Positions 26,953 through 34,690 of a DNA stretch of 64,000 bases are shown piece by piece. The notes under the pieces were generated by a model. That model made no database searches and was not told the DNA's origin. It saw nothing but the letters and a program-made list of their open reading frames with translations. A program made the position numbers and the translations under genes. Position 1 is the stretch's first letter. Each line of letters opens with the position of its first letter. The stretch comes from Sporosarcina beigongshangi (GTDB lineage: Bacteria > Actinomycetota > Actinomycetes > Actinomycetales > Micrococcaceae): the NCBI RefSeq assembly GCF_016820535.1, contig NZ_JADHDY010000009.1, positions 62,001 through 126,000 of the forward strand, in the 5' to 3' direction.

Positions 26953-28362
26953 ATGGCAAATATGGTTATCCGCGGAGTGATTCCCGCAATCGAGCAATCT
27001 CCGCTGACCAAGCGGCAAAAACTTCTGGTCGGGGCGGCCGTCGTCAGCAACACTGTGGAGTTCTTTGACTTCTTCATCGTGGGATTCATCCTCACCATCG
27101 TCGCCAAGCCCTGGAACCTGAACTTCATGGAAAGTTCCATCATTCTGCTGGCTGGAGGCGTGGGGTCCGTGATCGGATCCATTGTGTGGGGACGCATCGC
27201 CGACAAGATAGGCCGGCGGCCTTGTTTTATCTGGACCGTCGTCATCTTCTCTGTCGCTACCGCGTTGTGCGCGGCTGTTCCTGACGGACACTGGCTCATG
27301 TTCGCGCTGCTGCGGGTCGTGGTGGGATTCGGCGTCGGCGGCTTGCCGGTAGTGGACATCCCTCTGATTGCGGAGTTTGTTCCATCAAAGCAGCGGGCCA
27401 TGCTTTCGGGTCTTACGGTTGTTTTCATCCCGGTTGGGCTTTTCCTCGGTTCGCTTTCGGCAACCTTGTTCGGCGAGACTATCGGCTGGAGGGGGTTGCT
27501 GCTGATTGGGCTGCTGCCGGTCCTTCTCGCCTTTCCGATCCGCCGCATCGTTCGGGAATCGCCCCGTTGGTTGATCGGGCAGGGACGGCTTGACGAGGCT
27601 CGCGAGTCGATCGCGTGGTACCGCTACATGGACCCCGCCGATGTCATCCTGCCAGAAGCCCGCGAAGTGCAGGTCTCTCATGATCGCAAGCGCAACATTT
27701 TCCAGCGCAACCGCCGCGCACTGATAGTGGCAACAGTTGGCAGCTTCTGTTTCATCACAGGCTCTTCTGTCATTCAGGCTTGGGGCCCAACCCTGTTGAC
27801 GCTGCTCATGCAGATCACCCCCGCGCAAGCAGCGCAGATGTTCTTGTTGGTCAGTCTTTGTTCGCTCGTAGGACGACTCCTCACTGCGAAAATGTCAGAT
27901 GTTGTCGGTCGGAAGCCCGTAATCATTTCCTGTGGATTCATCGGGGCAGCATGTCTATTGATCGCAGCGCAGTCCGGGGATGTCATGATACTTGGCGCGT
28001 CGCTGTTCTTCGTGGCAATTCTCGGTGCGACGCTCTTCGGTGATGGTGCGTTTGGCATGTTGAACACCTTCACATCGGAGATGTTCAATACGGAAGATCG
28101 TGCCTCAGGACTGGGCCTGGCCTACGGGCTCGGATCCACCGGAAAGATCTTCGGGCCTTTGCTGCTTGGCATCCTCTCCGGCGGATCAAACCTGGTGACG
28201 CCCAAGGCGACCGCCGATGCGCTGCCCTCGGCCTTCACAGTATTCGGGATACTTCTAGCCGTTGGCGCCTGCATGTACTTCTTCGCCAAGGAGACCAAGG
28301 GGCTGCCCATGGATGCAGAGGAACCAACATTAGCAGCCACCTGCCCCCAGATGTCAGCATGA
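26953..28362 (+). CDS. MFS transporter of acid or sugar-acid type
   Basis: 469 residues from ATG 26953, with GGAGTGAG (26941-26948) just upstream; the frame extends back to 26680 inside the SDR gene but that part is not coding. Twelve-helix profile. MFS signature GRIADKIGRRP after helix 2, its repeat AKMSDVVGRKP in the second half, and RESPRWLIGQGRLDEA in the central loop, as in sugar-porter-like and aromatic-acid carriers. Last gene of the right LacI-controlled operon, so it probably imports the pathway substrate by proton symport. Confidence 0.9.
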   Translation: MANMVIRGVIPAIEQSPLTKRQKLLVGAAVVSNTVEFFDFFIVGFILTIVAKPWNLNFMESSIILLAGGVGSVIGSIVWGRIADKIGRRPCFIWTVVIFSVATALCAAVPDGHWLMFALLRVVVGFGVGGLPVVDIPLIAEFVPSKQRAMLSGLTVVFIPVGLFLGSLSATLFGETIGWRGLLLIGLLPVLLAFPIRRIVRESPRWLIGQGRLDEARESIAWYRYMDPADVILPEAREVQVSHDRKRNIFQRNRRALIVATVGSFCFITGSSVIQAWGPTLLTLLMQITPAQAAQMFLLVSLCSLVGRLLTAKMSDVVGRKPVIISCGFIGAACLLIAAQSGDVMILGASLFFVAILGATLFGDGAFGMLNTFTSEMFNTEDRASGLGLAYGLGSTGKIFGPLLLGILSGGSNLVTPKATADALPSAFTVFGILLAVGACMYFFAKETKGLPMDAEEPTLAATCPQMSA

Positions 28363-29131
28363 TTGTCGACACCTGGAACGACAAGGCATGCCAGTGCCCC
28401 TCCAGAGGCATCCTCGACTTGCCGCGCCGTCGGCAAGAACAGCTGCCCAACAGCAGCCGATTATCGAAATGTAGATACGATAACGGTGGCCGAACATGCT
28501 AGTTGATGTTCAGTTCCAGTGAGGCAATTGACCAGCTGCTGACTCTTCTGGAGGACTGACGCAGCGTTGACAGCGTTGCCACTTCCGAACCAGCTAGGCA
28601 GGGGCTACATTCCTGTTGGGAAGCCGGCCCGGCCCTGGTCAAATTAGTCCCAGTTCAGACGGCATCTCCGTAGACCGTTCCCCGACATCCAAATCATGCC
28701 TCCAGAGCATCTGCGCTGACGGTGCGCCACGCTGATTCGAGGCAGGTGCGTTGCCTTCAGCATCGGCTGGCCACTGCTGCAGGATGCACCTGCCAGGGCC
28801 TACTTCCTGGTTTGCAGCTGTGATGGCTGCGGCCAAAGGGGCAGTGGAAGGGACGAATAGAGAGCAACTTCGCCATCGCACCCGGCGAGTGGGCGCGTCC
28901 GCGACCTGAATGGGGCTCGTCGGTGACGACATGACCAACGGCCACTTTGGAGTTGATCCCGTCTCGCAGCCCGATGTAGCTTCGGCATCGGCCGAGATGC
29001 ATGGCGTCGCGGGGTGCCCGGCAGGCGGTGGCGGTGCTTTCCTGGTGCAGGGCAGACCGTCCTGTGGTGGCGGATTGGCAGGCCCCTGATTCGTCACGGG
29101 CCTAAAGGAAAGCAAAAGGTAGGCTTGCGCC
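28363..29131. other. Intergenic stretch
   Basis: About 770 bases. A 224-codon minus-strand frame (28639-29313) overlaps the plus-strand gene at 29132 and has no ribosome binding site or family match, so I do not call it. Parts of 28750-29000 have protein-like codon patterns in more than one frame and may be a decayed gene. No repeat or terminator stands out. Confidence 0.45.
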
Positions 29132-29524
29132 ATGACCTTTCCCTGCCCGTCGCCGCCGGCCGAGGTCCCCACACGTGCAAAATCGGGCCTCGGGATCGGC
29201 GTGTTCGGCGCGCTGGTGGTGGGTGGCATTGTCAGCTGGTGGATTTGCACAGCCCAGAAGGTGTCGGTCCAGTCCGAGGCTGAACTGGTTTCAGTCCGCT
29301 TCGGGTTCCCCATTCCATGGATAACCCAGGACCAGTCGCAGTTTCACTTTGCCGGCTTCCCCCAAGCGGTGGAGTTGTGGCTCAGCAGGGTCAAAACGGC
29401 CCAGGTCCCCACCGACTACAGCTGGGCCGGATTCCTTGCAGATGCGCTGGCCTGGGGTGCCGTGGCCTGGGTCGTCGGCCTCGTTGGAGTGACCCTGGTT
29501 TTTCGGCTGCTTCGTTCCAAATGA
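29132..29524 (+). CDS. Small membrane protein of unknown function
   Basis: 130 residues with two hydrophobic segments: residues 21-40 (GIGVFGALVVGGIVSWWIC) and 103-125 (LAWGAVAWVVGLVGVTLVF). An extracellular middle part of about 60 residues contains QDQSQFHFAGFPQAV. I recognise no family. It ends close to the zinc operon on the opposite strand, separated from it by a strong hairpin. Confidence 0.65.
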   Translation: MTFPCPSPPAEVPTRAKSGLGIGVFGALVVGGIVSWWICTAQKVSVQSEAELVSVRFGFPIPWITQDQSQFHFAGFPQAVELWLSRVKTAQVPTDYSWAGFLADALAWGAVAWVVGLVGVTLVFRLLRSK

Positions 29525-29556
29525 CGGTGTTGAGTTGCCCATCGGGTTGGGCATGC

Positions 29557-29601
29557 ATGACAGCGGGTGTCGCAACGGAAAGTTGCGGCACCCGCTGTCA
29601 T
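29557..29601. terminator. Bidirectional terminator hairpin
   Basis: A 20-bp stem (29557-29576 with 29582-29601), perfect except for one T-G pair, and a five-base loop. It lies between the converging small membrane protein gene (stop at 29524) and the zinc lipoprotein gene (stop at 29618). Confidence 0.8.
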
Positions 29602-29617
29602 GCCGGCCGGGACATGG

Positions 29618-30835
29618 CTAGTGTGCTGCCGTGGTGATGGCAATTTCGTTGGGGGTGACGTCCATCTTCCTGGAGGCCGTGATCTTGCCGGTGGTGAGGT
29701 CCACAGCGTGAATGGAGTTTGCCGCGGGCTCAGTGACGTATGCGGTGTCGCCGTGGGCCACGATGGCAGGGTGGGCGTCCTGCCACTCAACGGGGCCGTC
29801 CCACGTCTTGATCACCGGGAATTCATTGACGATCTTTCCGTCCTTCGGATCCAATACGTGGATGGAGCCGTTCGTGGAGAGAATGTAGACCAGGTCACCG
29901 GGACCCCGGGCAACATCCCGGAAGGTGTAGTTGACGGAATCCGGCAGATCGACCACGTTGAAGCTGTGCTTTTCGGTGTCGATGAGTGCCACGGAGTTGA
30001 GCAGGTAGCCTTCGGCGTCGGGATCATTCTTGTAGTCCCCAACCACGATGGGGCTGGTCTCTGAAACAAAGGCGTTGCCCATCCGGCCGTACTTGTCCGG
30101 GGCCGTGAACTTTTCAAATTTTCCGTCGTGGTAGAGCAGGGCGCCGTCCTCGCAACCAAAGACCACCGCTTCATTGGCGGCCGTGCCTTCGCCGTGGATC
30201 CCGGGGCATTCCTTGCTCTCCGTGAATGAGTGCCAATGGTCCTCGTGCGCCTCCAGGGCAACGGCTCCGGAACGCGAAGTTTCGTCACCCAGAGTGGTCA
30301 GGAGCGTCCCGTCCGCCAGCACGATGGAAACGCCGTGGTGGGCAGAATCAGCCGTGTACGTCCGCGTCTGGGGCAGTTCACTGCTGGTCCGGGCGAGGTC
30401 CGCGGACTCCATGATGGTGGTGGTGCCCGTTCCATCGTCGAAGAGGACCGTTTGGCCGGCGTGCCGGACAACGTGGCCGGCCGCGGTGGCATCCACGACC
30501 AGGTCGGTGAGCTCGGGATCGGCCATGTCCAGCAGCTGGAAGCCGGAGGTGGTGGTGACGAAGACGTGCCGGCCGTCGCCGGCGGCGTTCAGCCGGGTGA
30601 ACTCCTCTGAATCAAACGTCTTGATGAGCTCAAGCGTCGTGCCGTCGAGGACGCTGATGCCACCCTCGGAGGAAACCGCGATGCGGCCGGTTGCGTCAGC
30701 GGATGCGCCGCTGGCGCTGGAGGCCGGGGCGGCTGAGCCTGCGGGTGCAGTTGCGGTGCCGCAGGCCGAGGCCAGGAGCGCCAAGCCCGTGAGAACGGCG
30801 GTGACGCCGAGGCGGGCTTTTCCTTGTTGGAGCAT
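29618..30835 (-). CDS. aztD: Zinc metallochaperone AztD (beta-propeller lipoprotein)
   Basis: Start at ATG 30835 chosen because GAGGA lies eight bases upstream; in-frame ATGs at 30850 and 30856 lack a site. Lipoprotein signal (TGLALLASAC), then a propeller of repeated blades such as SDGRHVFVTTTSGFQLLD-type units. His-rich motifs AHEDHWHSF, ECPGIHGEGTAAN and VVFGCEDGALLYHDG match AztD, the exported zinc carrier that hands zinc to AztC. Last gene of the minus-strand aztB-propeller-aztC-aztD operon; a gap of about 50 bases separates it from aztC. Confidence 0.85.
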   Translation of the reverse strand: MLQQGKARLGVTAVLTGLALLASACGTATAPAGSAAPASSASGASADATGRIAVSSEGGISVLDGTTLELIKTFDSEEFTRLNAAGDGRHVFVTTTSGFQLLDMADPELTDLVVDATAAGHVVRHAGQTVLFDDGTGTTTIMESADLARTSSELPQTRTYTADSAHHGVSIVLADGTLLTTLGDETSRSGAVALEAHEDHWHSFTESKECPGIHGEGTAANEAVVFGCEDGALLYHDGKFEKFTAPDKYGRMGNAFVSETSPIVVGDYKNDPDAEGYLLNSVALIDTEKHSFNVVDLPDSVNYTFRDVARGPGDLVYILSTNGSIHVLDPKDGKIVNEFPVIKTWDGPVEWQDAHPAIVAHGDTAYVTEPAANSIHAVDLTTGKITASRKMDVTPNEIAITTAAH

Positions 30836-30888
30836 GTGGTGGTTCCTCATTTTCATTGTTGGGTGCAAACGCTTTTGTGCGGGTGTGG

Positions 30889-31800
30889 TCAAGGGGCAAG
30901 TCCCTGGACTATCCGTTGGGTGTTGGTGCGCATCATGTCCACGTAGGTGGGCGCCTCGCCGTCGGGCCCGGTCAGTGACTCCGTGAACAATTCACTGACC
31001 TGAACTTGGAGGCCGGCCTCCTTGGCCAGGACCTGGACCAGCCGGTCGGGCTGTGACGAGTCGGCAAAAATGGTGGGGACGCCGGCGCTGGTGATTGCCC
31101 CGCTGAGTTGGTGCAGATCGGCTGCGCTGGGGGCCGCGAGGGTGGTTCCCCCGGGGATCACGGCCCCGATGATCCGGAAATCGAACCGGTCCGCGAGGTA
31201 GCCGAAGACGTGGTGGTTGGTGACCAGGGCCCGGCGCTCGCGGGGGAGTGCCGCGAAGGCCGCTGCCATCCCGGCATCGAGTTCCGCCAGTTCGGCCCGG
31301 TAGCTGGATGCATTGGCCGCCAGCTTGCCGGCATCGACCCCCTCGATCCTGCCGGCGGCGCCCTCGATGGCGTTGACGACGTCGAGCATCGCGGCGGGGT
31401 CGGTCCAGAAGTGCGGGTCGGGCGAGCCTTCCGCGTCCCCCGCACTGTAGGGCACGACGTCGACCACGTCACCGGCGACCAGCATGGGTGCGCCCGCGGA
31501 AGCCGCCCTGTCCAGGTGGTGCGCCAGCCCCTCCTCCAGGCCCAGCCCGTTCGACACCACCAGGTCGGCCCTGCCCATGAGGGCCGCCTGCTGGGCGGAA
31601 ACATCGAAAGAGTGCGGATCGGCGCCCGGCTGCATGAGCGTGGTCACCGTGGCCTGGTCGCCCAGGACCTGGCGGACCACGTCACCCAAAATGTTCGTCG
31701 TGACCACAATCTGTGCCCCCGGCGGCGCTGCGGGCTGCGAGCACCCCGACACGGCCAGCGCCACCGCCGCCGCCAGGGCCATCAGCCTGTTGCGCCTCAC
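30889..31800 (-). CDS. aztC: Zinc ABC transporter substrate-binding lipoprotein (AztC/ZnuA-like)
   Basis: GTG start at 31800, overlapping the upstream stop by four bases (GTGA). 303 residues. Lipoprotein signal with Cys20, cluster A-I metal-binding fold. Expected metal ligands are H63 (GADPHSFD), H130 (SPDPHFWTDP), H196/H197 (VTNHHVFGYL) and D247 (IFADSSQPD). The His-rich loop of classical ZnuA is missing, as in AztC, which receives zinc from a chaperone instead. It feeds AztB and AztA. Confidence 0.9.
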   Translation of the reverse strand: MRRNRLMALAAAVALAVSGCSQPAAPPGAQIVVTTNILGDVVRQVLGDQATVTTLMQPGADPHSFDVSAQQAALMGRADLVVSNGLGLEEGLAHHLDRAASAGAPMLVAGDVVDVVPYSAGDAEGSPDPHFWTDPAAMLDVVNAIEGAAGRIEGVDAGKLAANASSYRAELAELDAGMAAAFAALPRERRALVTNHHVFGYLADRFDFRIIGAVIPGGTTLAAPSAADLHQLSGAITSAGVPTIFADSSQPDRLVQVLAKEAGLQVQVSELFTESLTGPDGEAPTYVDMMRTNTQRIVQGLAP

Positions 31801-33026
31801 CGGCCGGTCTCCGCGAGGTGCACGGGCCGCGTCGGCAACGACAGGGTCCGGGCCACGCGGGCGCCGTCGGCGTAGTCAATCTCAAACACCACGCCTTCCG
31901 CCGGGGCACTGACGTAGGCACGCTGGCCGTCAACCGTCAGCTCCACCGAATCCGCGAGTTCCGGACTGGCCAGCGTTGCGGGCATCAGCGGCCCGGCCGA
32001 GGAGAGGCGTTCCTTGGTTGTTGCGTCGTACACCTGGACCGTGCCGTCGCCGCCGACGACGACGACATGCCCGGCGTCGTCGTCCACCGCGGCCGCGGCG
32101 AGCACCGGTGCGCCGGTGGGCAGCCAGTCCCACTCCCGCTCGCGGGTGTTGAGCAGCCACACGCCGGCATCTGTTCCGAGGCCGGCCACTGTGGGCCGGC
32201 CCTTGCGTCCGGCGAATGATGTTGCCGGGGCGGCCGCCCCGGCCGGATAGGGGACATGTTCCAGCACGGGCACCGTGCCGTCGGTGGTGGCGATTACGGC
32301 GCCGTCGGCGCATCCGATGACGAGGCCCGCCCGGGTGGTGATGGTGCCCGCAGCGGCGGGGCACTGCGCCGTCGTCAATTCCTTCCCGGCGGCATCAATG
32401 GCGCGCAGCCGGGCGGCGGTTCCGCCTCCGTCGGCTTCGGTGACCACCGCGCCGCCGCCCAGCGGCGCGATGATGCCCGGGTGCGGTGCAACGTCCAGGC
32501 GCAGCGTCTGGGAAATGGTGCCGTCGGAGAGTGCGGCATTGTCGAGGAGGACGGCGGTGCCGGATGACGGGAAGAACAGGCCAGTGGTTCCGGTGGTGGA
32601 GAGTGGCCCGGAGGCGACCGCCGCCACGCCGCCGCCGGCAACTGTGCCGAGAAGGGCGGGTTCGGCCCGGTAGTAGTGGAAGTGGTCTCCGTGGTCCCAG
32701 GTCCACACGCCGCTGTCGATGATCTCCACCCCGGTGGGGCCTGCCGCGAAGACATAGCGCCCGTCACTTGTGGCCTCCAACGGTGCCGCCACCGACCCCA
32801 GCCGGGTTTCGGTGCCGTCGAGCAGGTCAAGCATGGATGCCCCGCCTGCGGCATCGACGGCCACCAGGTGCAGCTGCGGCTCGGGGGCCTCGGCAACCCC
32901 GGCGATCGCGCCGTGCCCGGTTGCTGCGGGGTCGCTGGCGGCAGGAAGCGGGACGGATGCGCCGCATCCCGTGAGGGCAAGCAAAATGAAGGCGGCCAGC
33001 ATCGGCCGTGTTTTTCTGATGGTCAT
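31797..33026 (-). CDS. Second AztD-like beta-propeller lipoprotein
   Basis: 409 residues from ATG 33026, with GGAAAG upstream and two bases after the aztB stop. The frame extends to 33290 but that part lies inside aztB. Lipoprotein signal (FILLALTGC), then a beta-propeller with SDGRYVFAAGPTGVEIIDSG and a striking metal-binding-like stretch WDHGDHFHYYRAEP near residue 110. It is a paralogue of the AztD encoded two genes downstream. Having two exported propellers around one binding protein is not the usual one-AztD layout. Confidence 0.8.
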   Translation of the reverse strand: MTIRKTRPMLAAFILLALTGCGASVPLPAASDPAATGHGAIAGVAEAPEPQLHLVAVDAAGGASMLDLLDGTETRLGSVAAPLEATSDGRYVFAAGPTGVEIIDSGVWTWDHGDHFHYYRAEPALLGTVAGGGVAAVASGPLSTTGTTGLFFPSSGTAVLLDNAALSDGTISQTLRLDVAPHPGIIAPLGGGAVVTEADGGGTAARLRAIDAAGKELTTAQCPAAAGTITTRAGLVIGCADGAVIATTDGTVPVLEHVPYPAGAAAPATSFAGRKGRPTVAGLGTDAGVWLLNTREREWDWLPTGAPVLAAAAVDDDAGHVVVVGGDGTVQVYDATTKERLSSAGPLMPATLASPELADSVELTVDGQRAYVSAPAEGVVFEIDYADGARVARTLSLPTRPVHLAETGR

Positions 33027-33028
33027 TG

Positions 33029-33928
33029 CTACTTTCCAGGGTGGGACGCGGAAACGGGGAGCTGGACGCAGTCCTCGTGGGGTTGTTGGCGCCAGGGGGC
33101 CGCCCAGCGCCGGAACGCTGCGAGAAGGGCGGCGCCGGCGTTGGATATTCCGGCCAGCGCGATGGCGGCCGCGGCGATGGACGCGCCTGCCGCCGTGCCG
33201 CCGTACCAGGAGCAGAGCAGCCCCAGGACTGCGGCAAGGATGCCGACCAGGGAAGCGGCGGCCATGCGGGCGGGGATGCGGGATGTCCACGGGGTGGCCG
33301 CCACCGCAGGGGCAAGGAGCAGGCCGACCACCAGCAGCGAACCGACGGCCTGAAAGGAGGAAACCGCGGCAAGCGTCACCAGGCCCACCAGGGCCAGCTG
33401 CGCAACATGGGGACGAAGCCCCAGGGTCACCGCGATCCGCGTGTCAAAGGCCGCGGCAACGAAGCTGCGGTGCAGGGCCGCAGCGACAACTATTGTCACC
33501 GCGGCCGCGCAGAACAGCCCGAGCAGGTCGCCGTTGTCCACCGCTAGGATGTCGCCGAAAAGCATGGCCGTTGCGTCGGTGGCAAAGGAGCGCGAGTGCG
33601 AGACGATGATGACGCCGAGGGACAGCATGGCAACAAACAGCAGGCCGATGCTCGTGTCGTAGGACAGCCTGCCGCGCCTCTGCAGTGCGCTGATCAATGC
33701 ACTCATGACGACGGCGCTTGCTGCACCGCCCACGACGGCGGGTGCCCCGGCAATGGTGGCCAGGGCAACTCCGGGGAGCATTCCGTGGCCGATCGCTTCT
33801 CCAAGAAATGCCATGCCGCGGACAACAACCCAGGTCCCCACAACTCCGCAAATGATCGCCACCAGGGCGCCGCCAAGCAGTGCGCGCAGAAAGAAGTCTG
33901 CCGAGAAGGGTTCTGTAAGCCAGTGCAT
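33029..33928 (-). CDS. aztB: Zinc ABC transporter permease (AztB/ZnuB-like)
   Basis: 299 residues with about eight membrane helices, ABC-3 family: GMAFLGEAIGHGMLPGVALA and TDATAMLFGDILAVD are typical of metal permeases. The tail is short and polar. The start codon is only 14 bases from the Zur-like box, with a poor ribosome binding site (weak GTGATGG), so the transcript is nearly leaderless. Divergent from aztA. Confidence 0.9.
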   Translation of the reverse strand: MHWLTEPFSADFFLRALLGGALVAIICGVVGTWVVVRGMAFLGEAIGHGMLPGVALATIAGAPAVVGGAASAVVMSALISALQRRGRLSYDTSIGLLFVAMLSLGVIIVSHSRSFATDATAMLFGDILAVDNGDLLGLFCAAAVTIVVAAALHRSFVAAAFDTRIAVTLGLRPHVAQLALVGLVTLAAVSSFQAVGSLLVVGLLLAPAVAATPWTSRIPARMAAASLVGILAAVLGLLCSWYGGTAAGASIAAAAIALAGISNAGAALLAAFRRWAAPWRQQPHEDCVQLPVSASHPGK

Positions 33929-33941
33929 GCCATCACACTAA

Positions 33942-33962
33942 TGATAATGAGAATGATTATCA
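33942..33962. promoter_or_regulatory. Zur/Fur-like operator between aztA and aztB
   Basis: TGATAATGAGAATGATTATCA has 7-bp inverted arms (TGATAAT, ATTATCA) around seven bases. It closely resembles Zur and Fur boxes and sits between the divergent zinc genes, so zinc-bound Zur should shut off both. Confidence 0.75.
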
Positions 33963-33983
33963 AATAAGGGTTAGGATTGAGCC

Positions 33984-34625
33984 GTGACTTCTTCTGACCA
34001 TGCCCTGCGCGGGCGAAACCTGTCCTTTAGTTTTGGCAACCTGCCCGTACTGCGAAATGTTGACGTGGACCTGCCGCGGGGTGCCGTGACGGCCATTGCC
34101 GGGCCCAACGGTGCCGGCAAGTCGACCCTCATTGAGGTGCTTGCCGGCGTCCGGCGGGCGCTGACGGGCACAGTGGAGCGTGAGGGCCGGGTGGCCCTGG
34201 TGGTCCAGCGCGTGGAGGTCCCGGATGCGCTGCCACTCACGGTGCAGGACGTGGTGGCGATGGGGACCTGGGGCGCGCCGGCGGAAGCCTCGCTGAAGAT
34301 CGGCGCACGGGAGCGCAGGGCCCGGGTTGCGGAGGCGCTGGACCGGGTCCGGCTTGACGGGTTGGCGGCTGCCCCCTTTGCCGGCCTGTCCGGCGGCCAG
34401 CGCCAGCGCGTGCTGCTCGCGCAGGGGATTGCCAGGCGGGCGGACATCTTTCTGCTTGACGAGCCTGCTGCGGGACTGGATGCCCAGAGCCGGGAACGCA
34501 CCCGCTCCATGCTCGCAGAGGAGGCCCGTCGGGGCGCGGCGGTTGCCTGCGTCAGTCATGACGAGGACGCCATCGCCGAGGCCTCGCATGTGGTCAGGCT
34601 GGAGGCCGGGCGCAGGGTCGGCTAG
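33984..34625 (+). CDS. aztA: Zinc ABC transporter ATPase (AztA/ZnuC-like)
   Basis: GTG start 22 bases from the Zur-like box, AGGA seven bases upstream. 213 residues: Walker A GPNGAGKST (39-47), signature LSGGQRQR (about 135), Walker B IFLLDEPAAGLD (about 155), switch His in SHDED. Shorter than ZnuC and lacks a C-terminal regulatory part. It energises AztB. It stands alone on the plus strand, opposite the aztB operon but sharing its control region. Confidence 0.9.
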   Translation: MTSSDHALRGRNLSFSFGNLPVLRNVDVDLPRGAVTAIAGPNGAGKSTLIEVLAGVRRALTGTVEREGRVALVVQRVEVPDALPLTVQDVVAMGTWGAPAEASLKIGARERRARVAEALDRVRLDGLAAAPFAGLSGGQRQRVLLAQGIARRADIFLLDEPAAGLDAQSRERTRSMLAEEARRGAAVACVSHDEDAIAEASHVVRLEAGRRVG

Positions 34626-34657
34626 CCGGCGGCTGCGGTACCGTCCGGCACCCTTGC

Positions 34658-34690
34658 TACAGTGGTCACCATGCCATTGAAAGCGCTTTC
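34658..34690 (+). promoter_or_regulatory. Likely leaderless promoter with cre-like palindrome
   Basis: TACAGT (34658-34663) is a good -10 box seven bases before ATG 34671, so the transcript probably begins at the start codon. The perfect 12-bp palindrome GAAAGCGCTTTC (34679-34690), typical of LacI/CcpA-family operators, covers codons 3-7. Confidence 0.5.

Noticed and set aside
28639-29313. Minus-strand 224-codon frame
   Set aside because: Overlaps the supported membrane-protein gene at 29132, is Pro/Ala/Ser/Arg-rich and has no recognisable domain.
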